This document shows, one piece after another, positions 21,077 to 31,759 of a stretch of DNA of 64,000 nucleotides. The notes below the pieces were generated by a model that saw only the letters and a program-made list of their open reading frames with translations, did not search any database and was not told where the DNA came from. Both the position numbers and the translations under genes were made by a program. This stretch comes from Odiellus spinosus (Eukaryota; Arthropoda; Arachnida; Opiliones; Phalangiidae): positions 4,433,351-4,497,350 of the forward strand of contig OY987234.1 in the NCBI GenBank assembly GCA_963920705.1, read 5' to 3'. Positions within the stretch are counted from its first letter, which is position 1. Every line of letters begins with the position of its first letter.

Positions 21077-22606
21077 CTGAACATACAATATTTATTCATC
21101 ACGAGGTATCGCCGAGGCGGTATGTTCACATATCTCCCAATTGTTATCTCTCCCAGAAAAATGTAGTCCCATTTCATCCATTGCGTAGTAGAAATGGGAA
21201 TTGGGAGAACCTTCTTGGGTGAAAAAGAGAAAATATACTCTCATTGGCATCAGCCAATGAGAGACAACCGAAACAGAGTAGTTTCTAAAAATTACCGTGC
21301 CATTCTAGTAATGCCTGTACAAACTCGTGACCTTCCTGTAGTATATTTTCTCTGGGTGAAATGGGGCAAACCGCAGACCCCGTATAAACGTGTCGTCTTT
21401 AGGAAGCTTCAGCTCCTTGTTACAGATTTCGTTAGAAATAGGCTCAGTTACGATATCTAGTTTTAATAATAAGAACTGAGTTAGCGCGGGAACATATGAA
21501 GATAAAACAAACCCGTATAGATACGCTTAAACGTGTATTTAGAGACCAATAAATGAGCCTTTTATACATTTATAAAAAGAGTATTTTTAAACTTCCAGAA
21601 AGAGGAAAAAGGGAGAAAGCGATCGAAAATCGCGGTTGGTGCCATGAAAATGGAGACGTCGATGTTCGAATATCAAGACAATAATCAATTTTACAAATAC
21701 AGGTATTGGATAAAGCTCTACATATATTTTAAGTTTTCGATTTAATTGAAAACTGCCATTTTAAATCAAAAAATGTAGAAGCTAAAAATATATAGCTAAG
21801 TTCGGACTAGCGTATACTAATCCGTTTAAAACGGTCAAAATCAAACCGATATTCAAATCGCCGGAAATTGTTTTAAGTGCTATCTGTTTACATAGCTTTT
21901 GTTGAAACAATGAAATTTCATTTTTTTTGCCACTAGGGAAATGCTAGATAAAGTTGAAACTGAAAGAAAGAACAACAGCAACTCCCCATAAGAGTCTGGG
22001 TCCACGTAATGTTAAAAATTTTCGTCTCTTTTATGATAAATTCGTATTATATTATTAAAATAGGGTAGTTGGGGAATAATTTAAAGCTAAAATTCGAGCT
22101 CACAACTGTAAATTTTGGGAATTACAACGAATGGAAGGTTTCTTCCATAATGTAAAGAATAGGAAGAATCTATGACTTCCGTGCCGGATATGAAAGCCTT
22201 CCCCCACACGAAAATCTTGAACGGTTATTATTTTAGATTCATAATTATGTTAGGAAAATATTAGGAAAGAATTATTTTGTAACTGCCACGGGTATAGTGC
22301 TGGCGGCAAAATGAAATTCGTATATTTTTGGTCTACTATGCCTCGAAATCCTCGAAAACGCCTGTAGAAGTGTTCCACTTGTCAAGCATTCATGCAGTAG
22401 GCTTTTGCTAGCTTTACAGGGGCCGTGCAAAGACTATATAGCTTACTTGAATAGAATTTGGTGTAGAAGAAACTCGAAAAATAAATAGAGAAATCATACC
22501 AATTAGAAGATACTGGAGTAGTATCTTTAATTTTTATTTCATATTAAACAAAACACACTTGTATAAAACGGACAAATTATTCATTTAACGCTAAGGTTTT
22601 CTACGT

Positions 22607-23539
22607 TTAACGTATGTCTGGTAGTTCAAGCTCAGTGGCATCTTCACACACTACACGCAATTTTGACTGGTACCAACTGCCTCGATCTTCATGGCGACGA
22701 TAACCAAGATACCAGATTACGCTGCTAACGTGAACACAAGTACCTATCGTCAAACTACCACCTTTGCAATTGCAATACCAGCCTTTAATGGCATTTGCAC
22801 CTGTCCCGTTCGGTACATAACGAATTAGAGCTTGGTGAACAGCTGAGGTGGAAAATTGACCAGGCACGCGTATACGAATTAAGTCATGTTCAACTTTGTA
22901 CACTTCGACGCTGAAAGAGCCGGATTTCTCTATAGTCAACGCCACATAAGATTCAGCGCGTTTCGTTTTAAAGTCGCTCATTACCACCTCACGTACTTCA
23001 CTTTCACGAAGTACAGGGAAGTCTTGAAATTCACTATCCTCAATTCGTTGCCATTTAGACGGTTTGCGAAGCAGATTATCGCGCTCAACTACTTCCTTAA
23101 GAGGATTTTCTTTCGTAGAGACTGCCAGCATTTTTTCGACGTAGTTTTCCCAGGAACCTTTAAGATGTAACTCCGGGTGGTAGGCGTTCAACAGCGCAGC
23201 AGCAATTTGAAGAAGTTCCGGAACTAATGGTAACATATGCACAGGTATACGGTTTTGAAAAAAACGATACACCGTCTGCAAATGCCCATTCCTAACTTCA
23301 ACCGGCCACCTGAGGTACGTTACTTGTCGGGAACGATTAACTTCTTGCGTGTTTACTTGCTTCTCGCCTTTAGACAAGAACGAAGGCATTTGTAAATCCA
23401 CACCCAGTTCAGTCAGTACGCTGTTGGAGTCTCGAAAACGAAGAAAACGAGCAAAGCCAGCCTTTACGTGAGTGCCTATACCTCTACTTGTACTATTGGT
23501 AACTTTCCGATTGCACGCGTAACATGTATTTGGAGCCAT
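22607..23539 (-). CDS. Transposase derivative with SWIM zinc finger, internally deleted (left arm)
   Basis: An intact 310-codon frame from ATG at 23539 (MAPNTCYACNRKV) to TAA at 22607. N-terminal CYAC is half of a zinc motif. After RFLRF the frame passes directly into RDSNSVLTELGVDLQMPSFL, then RWPVEVRNGHLQ, a pattern found just before and around the last catalytic acid of DDE transposases in this group; the E in RWPVE is the likely catalytic Glu. The C-terminus has CNCKGGSLTIGTCVH, a CxC-x9-CxH SWIM finger. Part of the zinc region and the upstream catalytic Asp residues are absent compared with the right arm and with the family. The frame could be extended 61 codons upstream, but homology between the arms ends near 23582, so the MAPN start is preferred. 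It cannot be an active transposase as it stands. Confidence 0.7.
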   Translation of the reverse strand: MAPNTCYACNRKVTNSTSRGIGTHVKAGFARFLRFRDSNSVLTELGVDLQMPSFLSKGEKQVNTQEVNRSRQVTYLRWPVEVRNGHLQTVYRFFQNRIPVHMLPLVPELLQIAAALLNAYHPELHLKGSWENYVEKMLAVSTKENPLKEVVERDNLLRKPSKWQRIEDSEFQDFPVLRESEVREVVMSDFKTKRAESYVALTIEKSGSFSVEVYKVEHDLIRIRVPGQFSTSAVHQALIRYVPNGTGANAIKGWYCNCKGGSLTIGTCVHVSSVIWYLGYRRHEDRGSWYQSKLRVVCEDATELELPDIR

Positions 23540-23735
23540 CTCCAAATTCCAAGTGACTCTCACATTGATGTTATTGATAAGGACGTCTTTAATATTTTTT
23601 GCCAGCCAGGTTGGCGAAAAATAATTAAACCTGTTTTTATAAACATTAAAAAAATTGTAATATCTGGTTTGAACCATGATCTTAAGAACTTTCCTTATCA
23701 ATAACTTCAATGTGAGAGTCACTTGGAATTTGGAG

Positions 23736-24278
23736 ATGGCTCCAAATACATGTTACGCGTGCAATCGGAAAGTTACCAATAGTACAAGTAGAGGTATAGG
23801 CACTCACGTAAAGGCTGGCTTTGCTCGTTTTCTTCGTTTTAGTAAAGGGTTATTACCACTTGTAATTAATAGCAAAACAACGAAGATTTGTTTAAAGTGC
23901 TCGGGTCTGTCACGAAAGTTTCAAACGTTCTTAAATGCTAGCAAATCGTCCTTCAGTAGTGATCATGGCTCTTCAACGTCATCGTCTTCACCACAAAAAC
24001 CAAGACAAATGACGCAAGTATCTAATCCATCAACGTCCACAGTACCTGAACCAACAAAGTCCACAGTATCTAATCCATCACCGTCACCAATACCTCAGCC
24101 ATCAACGTCGCAATTACCACGAAAGCGTACGTCATCAAACACTATTGCCATAAAGCACAGTTGTGTTCGGCCCCTGCCAAAGACTTGCTTCATTTGCGGT
24201 GTTAGTACACGAACCAGGGTAAAAGTGAATTTCAAGACTTCCCTGTACTTCGTGAAAGTGATGTACGTGAGGTGGTAA
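23736..24278 (+). pseudogene. Transposase N-terminal fragment (right arm)
   Basis: 180 codons from the same MAPNTCYAC start. After RFLRF this copy keeps what the left arm lost: ICLKCSGLSRKF (the second CxxC of the zinc motif), a Ser/Pro/Thr-rich low-complexity linker with repeated SNPSTSTVPEPTKSTVSNPS-like units, and KTCFICGVSTRTRVKV, another CxxC. It then joins out of frame to sequence matching the left arm at EFQDFPVLRES and stops. The whole catalytic part is deleted. Confidence 0.75.
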
Positions 24279-24652
24279 TGAGCGACTTTAAAACGAAACG
24301 CGCTGAATCTTATGTGGCGTTGACTATAGAGAAATCCGGCTCTTTCAGCGTCGAAGTGTCCAAAGTTGAACATGACTTAATTCGTATACGCGTGCCTGGT
24401 CAATTTTCCACCTCAGCTGTTCACCAAGCTCTAATTCGTTATGTACCGAACGGGACAGGTGCAAATGCCATTAAAGGCTGGTATTGCAATTGCAAAGGTG
24501 GTAGTTTGACGATAGGTACTTGTATTCACGTTAGCAGCGTAATCTGGTATCTTGGTTATCGTCGCCATGAAGATCGAGGCAGTTGGTACCAGTCAAAATT
24601 GCGTGTAGTGTGTGAAGATGCCACTGAGCTTGAACTACCAGACATACGTTAA
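24272..24652 (+). pseudogene. Transposase C-terminal SWIM fragment (right arm)
   Basis: 126 codons in a frame different from the upstream fragment at 23736-24278. The protein matches the last part of the left-arm frame with few changes, notably EVSKVEHD against EVYKVEHD and GTCIH against GTCVH, and keeps the SWIM residues. It is separated from its N-terminal part by the deletion junction near 24225. Confidence 0.75.
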
Positions 24653-25499
24653 ACGTAGAAAACCTTAGCGTTAAATGAATAATTTGTCCGTTTTATACAA
24701 GTGTGTTTTGTTTAATATGAAATAAAAATTAAAGATACTACTCCAGTATCTTCTAATTGGTATGATTTCTCTATTTATTTTTCGAGTTTCTTATACACCA
24801 AAGACTATTCAAGTAAGCTATATAGTCTTTGCACGGCCCCTGTAAAGCTAGCAAAAGCCTACTGCATGAATGCTTGACAAGTGGAACACTTCTACAGGCG
24901 TTTTCGAGGATTTCGAGGCATAGTAGACCAAAAATATACGAATTTCATTTTGCCGCCAGCACTATACCCGTGGCAGTTACAAAATAATTCTTTCCTAATA
25001 TTTTCCTAACATAATTATGAATCTAAAATAATAACCGTTCAAGATTTTCGTGTGGGGGAAGGCTTTCATATCCGGCACGGAAGTCATAGATTCTTCCTAT
25101 TCTTTACATTATGGAAGAAACCTTCCATTCGTTGTAATTCCCAAAATTTACAGTTGTGAGCTCGAATTTTAGCTTTAAATTATCCCCCAACTACCCTATT
25201 TTAATAATATAATACGAATTTATCATAAAACAGACGAAAATTTTTAACATTACGTGGACCCAGACTCTTATGGGGAGTTGCTGTTGTTCTTTATTACTAT
25301 ATCCTAGTATTAGTTTTGACACTGCTGGAATACTGCATGGGGTCTGAACTTTTCAAGGTTAATTTTGTGCAATAATAACAAGAATTAAGCGTGGGAACGA
25401 CCGATTTCTTAGTTAAACACTCATACTCATGCAATCTATCTTAAAATAAAAATTTATTAAAACAAGGTTTTCGTAGACCCAACTGCACAATCTCGAATG

Positions 25500-25860
25500 G
25501 GCAATTCGCTAACCCGTTCCTTTTGTAATATTTTAGGTAAGATTAGACTAATTATTCCCATCAACTATTTAATCCTTCGGGCTAGCCCGTTCTTCTTGTA
25601 ACCTTTTTAGTGGAGGCTAGGTTAGTTAATCACTCGAACTAGCGGCCGTCCTCTTTTAATACAGTAGGTAAGGTTAGGTTAGTTTAAATAATCACTCGAA
25701 TTAGCCTATCCCTCCAACTAGTTAACCCCTCGGGTTAGCCCGCCCATCTTGTAATTTTTTAGGTAAGGGTAAGGTAAGGTTAGTTAATCCATCGAGCTAG
25801 CCCATCCCTTCAACGAGCCACGTGTCCAACAAGCCGGCCAATCCCTCAAACCATTTTATT
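25500..25860. repeat. ~90-bp degenerate tandem repeat with GGTTAGGTTAG core
   Basis: About four units built from TTGTAATATTTTAGGTAAGG, TTAGTTAATCACTCGAATTAGCC and CCCTCCAACTAGTTAACCCC. The same units occur in the opposite orientation at 33240-33390 and 37985-38305. Confidence 0.8.
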
Positions 25861-26099
25861 TACTCTCATTCTTACGTAGGTGGGTACGTAGCTTTCGATC
25901 AATTAATTTTTTCGTATAATTTTAAAACGTATTGCATTTGGTTTTACATGAAAGTAAAATCTATTTAGGTTATGTTATAGCTGACTGGTATTCTCCCATT
26001 GGATGGAATTGCATTAATTCGTTAGAAATACCAATAGGCAGACATCCTATTAGATCATATTTATAACATTAAATTAAAAACCGGTTGGGCTGCCCAACT

Positions 26100-26580
26100 A
26101 GAAGGGAATGCAATTTGCCACAGATATTACAACTCAGAAGGCCAGATATTAAAATACATATTGTAATGGACAGATATAATTTTTTTTTGCGACTGAGAAT
26201 TGACATAATTTTTTATTGCAACTTAGAATTAACATATATCAAATATTGAAATCAGCGCAATTCAGCCAACCTATCATAAATAACTCTGTCATTGATTTCA
26301 ATTCTTTAAGTCAATATATTGTTTTACGTAAGATGCTTCCTTTTACGAAATGCGGGAAAATAATTATTTTAAAGGGCAGAGTTATTTGCGAAAGGTTTGG
26401 CTGAATGGACCTGATTTTAAAATTTAATATCTGCCCATTTTGACTTACATAAAAAATTATATCTGCCCATTCTGACTCACATAAAAAGGTATATCTGTCC
26501 ATTTTGAGTTGTAATAAAAATTCCAAGATGAAATTTAATATCTGACCATTCTGACTCTCTGAGTTTTAATATCTGTCTCA
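26100..26580. repeat. Degenerate repeat of ATATCTGCCCATTTTGACT words
   Basis: The words ATATCTGCCCATTCTGACTC and ACAGATATAATTTTTT-type sequence recur several times on both strands, giving a loose inverted arrangement. No coding signal is seen. Confidence 0.6.
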
Positions 26581-26594
26581 AAAAACCTTTCCTT

Positions 26595-26830
26595 TTAGGT
26601 GGATTCTACTAAAGAATGACTTCTAAATAATTTAAAGTTTCGATTGCCGAATTTATACGTAATATTTTGTATAATTCGTATTCATATTAATTTCTACAAC
26701 CATATCTTTTTATTTCTTAGACATTTGATATTTCTTTCAGAATAAATGTAATTTCTGTCCCATCACGGGTTTGAAATCGTACTTTTTCTGAAGTGCGAAG
26801 CAAAACAAATTTTTATATAATATGGAAACT
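26595..26830 (+). mobile_element. Dispersed repeat family 6, single copy
   Basis: GTTTCGATTGCCGAATTTATAC, then TTTCTTAGACATTTGATATTTC, then CATCACGGGTTTGAAATC and GAAGTGCGAAGCAAAACAAA. These words are in the same order as at 28420-28665. Fragments recur at 50985-51060 and 58060-58135. Confidence 0.7.
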
Positions 26831-26984
26831 GGTCTTGTCTGATAGGCTTGTAATTATTTTTATCTGAAGCTCCGTTCAAATCAAAAGCGAAAAAATTTAA
26901 CCTTTAAGCTTGGATTTTATTTGACCGAAAAAACCACCGTTGCAGCTTGAAGAAAAACGCCAGATTTTGGTGTTACGTCAACTT

Positions 26985-27315
26985 ATAGTTTTCACCAAAT
27001 GTCTATCACTTTACTCCTTAAAAGTAAACAACGCCCCGTAGCTTAATACTATCAGCAAAAGGCAGGTAAATATACTAGCTAAAACTAGCTAAAAAAGTCA
27101 TCACCCCTGTCTTGCTCGAGTAATTTGGACTATTCCTTGATATTTTGAGTCAGGAGAGAGGGGCGGAATTTAGGCGGGCCGACTGCGCCCGTTAGAGTGT
27201 CTCGAATCAGAATATGGCGGTACAATTACCTGGTCCTTTGCTGATAGTATTAAGCTCGGTGAGTTGTTTACTTTTACGTAATAAAGTGACAGAATTTTGT
27301 TTTCACTAATAGCGT
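26985..27315. mobile_element. Repeat family 4, two inverted copies
   Basis: GTCTATCACTTTACTCCTTA, then AACAACGCCCCGTAGCTTAA and TACTATCAGCAAAAGGC at 26997-27065 reappear inverted at about 27232-27305. Other copies are at 38950-39085 and 63848-63930. The GTAGCTTAATACTATCAG part is not a recognisable tRNA. Confidence 0.65.
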
Positions 27316-27539
27316 CATTCGCTGGATTCTCAAAATCATGAATTAACAGATACACTAAAAATGTGCCATAAAAGCTGATCATAAATCGAACCTCTTCTCT
27401 TGGCCTTTATAATTCATATCGTAAAGATATTTGTGATTTTAGCTATATATATATAATCATTTTCAATAATAATTTCCTCATTTTAAAATAATTTAGCTAA
27501 TTGAACAAAATAAAACTAGACTCGATGTAGAGGGCTGCA

Positions 27540-27845
27540 AAATGAAAAGACTCAATGCCAATGCCGGCCAACTCCAACGGTAAATGTTTTAAAAACGCCA
27601 CTGCCACCCTAACGCCATTGCAAATCTTTACAAAGCCACCCAACTCCATACTATGAAAAAAATAAAAATGTAATCCCTTCCAAAGCCAATTAATAAGTAT
27701 CACCCGATTCCCACTCCCTTCCAAAGCCAATTGATTAGTTTCGCACGATTCCCACTCCCTGCCAAAGCCAATTATAAGTTTCACGCGAATCCCACTCCCT
27801 GCCAAAGCCAATTTATAATTTCCAGTCCCTGCCAAAGCCAATCCG
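27540..27845. repeat. ~40-bp minisatellite (CCCTGCCAAAGCCAATT)
   Basis: Units such as CCCACTCCCTGCCAAAGCCA are repeated with 30-45 bp spacing from about 27670 to 27845, with looser upstream units. A similar CCAACTCCA-rich stretch occurs at 34920-35165. The minus-strand frame here is a repeat translation. Confidence 0.75.
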
Positions 27846-27962
27846 TTTGAGCTCCAAATTCTAATTTCTATAGCAATTATACCAATTCAAATATACAAAA
27901 ACGTTGTTTTGCTTCGCACTTCAAAAAAGTGAATTTATAGGTAAGAATTTCAAACCCGTGAA

Positions 27963-28733
27963 GGGACAGAAATTATAAATTCACAGTGAAAGAAATATGA
28001 AAGTCACAGTCTAAGAAATCATAAAGCTATAATTATTATACAAAAACGTTGTTTTGCTTCGTACTTCAAAAATGTGCATTTAAAGGTTAGAATTTCAAAC
28101 CCGTGAAGGGACAGAAATTATAAATTCACAATGAAAGAAATATGAAAGTCACAGTCTAAGAAATCATAAAGCTATAATTATAATAATTAATATGAATAAA
28201 AAATTTACAAAAAAATGACGTATAAATTCGGCCTATCGAAACTTTTACTTATGTAGATTTAATGATTAGAAACTTTATAAAGAGGCGAATGTTTCCTTTT
28301 ACTAACTGAAAACTGCAACCATCCATCCTAACAACTAAACATTTTAAAAACGCGGGCAGGAACTATTTGGTATTATGCTATTCTACCTTTCCACGCATAG
28401 TTGGCTTTTAGTTACCAATTCTACAACAGAATGATTTCTGCATAATTAAAAGTTTCGATAGGCCGAATTTATACGTCATTTTTTTGTAAATTTTTTATTC
28501 ATATTAATTATTATAATTATAGCTTTATGATTTCTTAGACTGTGACTTTCATATTTCTTTCACTGTGAATTTATAATTTCTGTCCCTTCACGGGTTTGAA
28601 ATTCTAACCTTTAAATGCACATTTTTGAAGTACGAAGCAAAACAACGTTTTTGTATAATAATTATAGCTTTATGATTTCTTAGACTGTGACTTTCATATT
28701 TCTTTCACTGTGAATTTATAATTTCTGTCCCTA
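27963..28733. mobile_element. Foldback palindrome, ~290-bp arms, family 6
   Basis: The left arm 27963-28253 and right arm 28441-28733 are near-perfect reverse complements around about 190 bp. Each arm holds two successive family-6 units (GGGACAGAAATTATAAATTC, AAATATGAAAGTCACAGTCT, CAAAAACGTTGTTTTGC). A further partial direct unit lies at 27893-27962. No frame of note. Confidence 0.85.
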
Positions 28734-28739
28734 TAGTTC

Positions 28740-30260
28740 TTAAATTTCATTTCACACAGTTTAATTCAGAAGTGCTTTCGATTTAGATGAATATTAACAT
28801 CGCTTAAGCCGTTGTTTTCATTTTTCACTTAGATTTAAAATGAAACCATTCAGTTTATTTGCCGGTTAATGAAAATTATTAACAACACTTAATAAATACT
28901 GGTCTGCCATGGTGCACCTCATGGGCTATTAGATTAATAGTTTTGACCTAATTAATTGATACCCTTTTAAAATAGCTTTGAACTCACTCGTTTTCCTGTG
29001 AGGACGCGTTACACGACGCGCACAAATAATGGTGGACGGACGCGCACAATTAAAGATTGAAATGTATACAGAATACTGGTCGCTGACGTCTCGTCATCGC
29101 GTGATTTCGAATCATCTGATTGCCCGGTTAGATTTTATTTTGTACATGGCGATCAAGCCTTTTTCTTACTCCGTATATTTAAACTCAATTTAAAAATTAT
29201 GAACTCTCGCTTTTAAGTCTCGAGTCCAACCTCAGGATACCAGTAAGTAGGAAAATATATAATTGGTACCATGACGCGGCATACGCGGGCATGGCAACTA
29301 AAAGGAATTTAAAGTTTTCTTAAAATTGAGTACACATGGGACCGATTTATAAAAAAAAGGAATCCATGTGCAAGAAAAACCATTACAACTCTAACCTCCG
29401 ACCTCGCGCTAGCTAGATACGCGTATCGGAAGACCTAAAAGAAAAAACACCCTACGACTGTAATTGTTCTGGGGGGGGGGGGGCGGAGTCTCTGCCGTTT
29501 ACAAATAAAAGTATTTACGAATTAAAGGGTAGGAGTCAAAGATTTTAAGGGTTATATAAGAAAATATAAATAAAGTCCGAATTTGCCGTTACATATAATA
29601 TGATGACTCTTTCTTTGTTTCCATCCATGTATTCATCCACTACGCTTAGTTCAGAATAAGAACGACGAGAGCGGCATAACGATGTTATACCATAATCGCG
29701 CCATGGCTCTGGAAGATTCGCTTCAATTCCGAACTCGTCAATTATAAGAGAGCAGGGTGATACCAAGGGATTACTAGCTAAAGGGATATTGGCTAATTCG
29801 AATGATAAAATATACTAGCCTGACGTGACCTTACTAGCGTTGTTTTAATCTGCTAACTTAAAGATAACGAAAAGTGATTACCATGAACATCCACTAAGAT
29901 ACTAAAATATCTACTCGAGAATTAACGAGACGATCGAGACCAGAATAAACATTAAACTTTATTATTACAAGTATAATTCTCATAAATTCAAAGAGCCCTG
30001 CAAAAAAAAAAGCAAACGAAGTCGTAAAAACAACATCGCGTTAAAGAACATATTTGCAAAAAACTATGCCAAGTCCTCCGCACTGTTCCTAAAGAAACGT
30101 AAGTCTTCCTTTACTCTGCTGTCCAAGAGATGTACAGGATGATGGCCCCAGGCATCTATCCACTACTTGTCCTCTACTTGGCCTATCCTAATCCTTGAAG
30201 GCTAAGACATTCTAGGCGTCACCACGGAACTTCCACCTCTGCAGCAGGCTAGAGACGTTA
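28740..30260. other. Stretch with no recognised gene
   Basis: No exon, tandem array or element end that I can defend. A poly-G run lies at about 29471-29482. The minus frame 29545-29766 reads smoothly but has no identifiable motif. Confidence 0.4.
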
Positions 30261-30267
30261 ACTTTTT

Positions 30268-30360
30268 TTACCTCCCCGACTGAACTTTAGTTCAGGGGGA
30301 GGTTTTACACTGATCGTGTCTGTGTGTGTGTGTGTCTGTGTGTCTGTGTGTGTGTGTCAC
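30268..30360. repeat. Small hairpin followed by a (TG)n microsatellite
   Basis: CCTCCCCGACTGAACTTTAG continues as TTCAGGGGGAGG, an imperfect hairpin at about 30271-30302, followed by TGTGTGTGTGTGTCTGTGTG from about 30320 to 30358. Confidence 0.8.
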
Positions 30361-31096
30361 TTCCTGTGTAAGCGGATATCCTGTGTAACCGGAAATCACG
30401 TGACCTAGCTCGTGGAGCCAAAAGTCTAGAGACATTATCATACCAGCTTATCGTTCAATTCCGTTTAACGGGAATTACCTCCTTTAAGCGTGGCTGCCAC
30501 AATGAGTTTCAGGTGTCGTGCAATTATATACAACAGGACGTCTCCAATTGTATATTATCGCATGCCACCATCCACTTTACGGTCAAACCTCGATGCTGGA
30601 CAGTTGAAGGCGATTATACGCAATGGGACGTCTCCCACTGTTATAATCACCTCCGACCATCCTCACACCAAGGTCCAACCTCTAGTGTCCGATCTCAGCG
30701 GGCCATATTAGCGAGGCGTCCCTCGCTAATATAGTCCACATCAACCTTCCACTCCAGTCATCTCCTCCCTCTACGGGTCTTTGTGGTGCAGTTACCGAAT
30801 GCCTAGGGTTACGATAAACGTCTAGACGTTGAGAAGGGGGGGTTTTCCCCAACTCTTCTCGGTTACTCGCTCGGTGAATAAAGGTTAGCGAAAGCTATAT
30901 ATACCCCTTTTCCATGCCCTAACTATTTTGGCCTTATGCCGCGATATCTTTTAGTGAATTGAAGCGTATAATTCATTTAAATTTTAATTTAATATAATAA
31001 TATTGTTAAACTGAATCTAATTAATAAAGAAGCTGAAAAATCAATTAAAAATTCGAGATAGTTTAGAAGATATTTAAGAAATTTCCCAAAAATTTA

Positions 31097-31258
31097 ATGA
31101 AATGTGACCGTTTAATACCAGCTTGAGTTGGCAACACGCGCTTAGCTGTTTTCCATATATCATTTAGTCCAAAAAGCAAAGGTATAACGGGCAGTATAGG
31201 CTTAGTCTTGCTGCAAACTTGGGGTGGATTGAAGAATCTAAATAAAAGTGCGTTTACA
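31097..31258 (+). repeat. ~162-bp direct duplication, copy 1
   Basis: The sequence from TGAAATGTGACCGTTTAATA to GAATCTAAATAAAAGTGCGT is repeated almost exactly at 31588-31755, about 490 bp away. The identity suggests a recent local duplication. No coding signal is seen. Confidence 0.9.
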
Positions 31259-31587
31259 CCGTCCACTGAATTCGAATTAATACAGACAAAGGTACTTTGA
31301 CAAAATTTGATAAGACTTCTTTCGGTACGAGAGTTTCTCTAGTTAAACACAGATTTAAATAATGAAATATTGATAAATTATATGAAGTAATAGAGAGTAA
31401 GGTGCCTGAATTGGTTACAAAAGGGTGAAATCATAAGCTTAGCCTATTTTTATTAATTGCTTCAAAATGATAAACAAAAATTTTATTTCTTAAACAGTAG
31501 AATGATAAGGAATATCCATTGAATTCGAGCTAATAGAGAGAAAGTATAGTTTATTGTTTACGAGTGCTTCTCTTAGTTAAACAAAGA

Positions 31588-31755
31588 TTTAATGAAATGT
31601 GACCGTTTAATACCAGCTTGAGTTGGCAACACGCGCTAAGCTGTTTTCCATATATCATTTAGTCCAAAAAGCAAAGGTATAACGGGCAGTATAGGCTAAG
31701 GCTTGCTGCAAACTTGGGGTGGATTGAAGAATCTAAATAAAGGTACGTTTACACG
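31588..31755 (+). repeat. ~162-bp direct duplication, copy 2
   Basis: Second copy of 31097-31258 with only a few changes (for example TATAGGCTAAGGCTTGC against TATAGGCTTAGTCTTGC). Confidence 0.9.
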
Positions 31756-31759
31756 GGCA

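Larger units (their letters stand above)
21967..25292. mobile_element. 3.3-kb palindrome of two inverted DDE/SWIM transposon copies
   Basis: The left arm 21967-23582 and right arm 23693-25292 are reverse complements over their shared parts, separated by about 110 bp. The outer ends share AAAGAACAACAGCAACTCCC and the inner ends share CTTATCAATAAC. The shared non-coding flank (22000-22600 against 24660-25290) and the coding ends differ by very few bases, so the duplication is recent or the arms are homogenised. Each arm lacks a different internal part of the coding sequence. The encoded protein type (N-terminal CxxC zinc motifs, a DDE transposase C-terminal part, a terminal SWIM finger) resembles PIF/Harbinger-like or ISL2EU-like transposases of invertebrates. 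Confidence 0.85.

Noticed and set aside
22886-23170. Plus-strand frame opposite the left-arm transposase (and its twin at 24095-24373 minus)
   Set aside because: Antisense shadow of the SWIM-transposase coding sequence, repeated in both arms because the arms are inverted.
27035-27065. GCCCCGTAGCTTAATACTATCAG as a tRNA or SINE head
   Set aside because: No cloverleaf or A/B box pair can be drawn; it is part of repeat family 4.
29545-29766. 73-codon minus frame containing SLIIDEFGIEANLPEPW
   Set aside because: No matching family and no flanking splice logic; too short to support.
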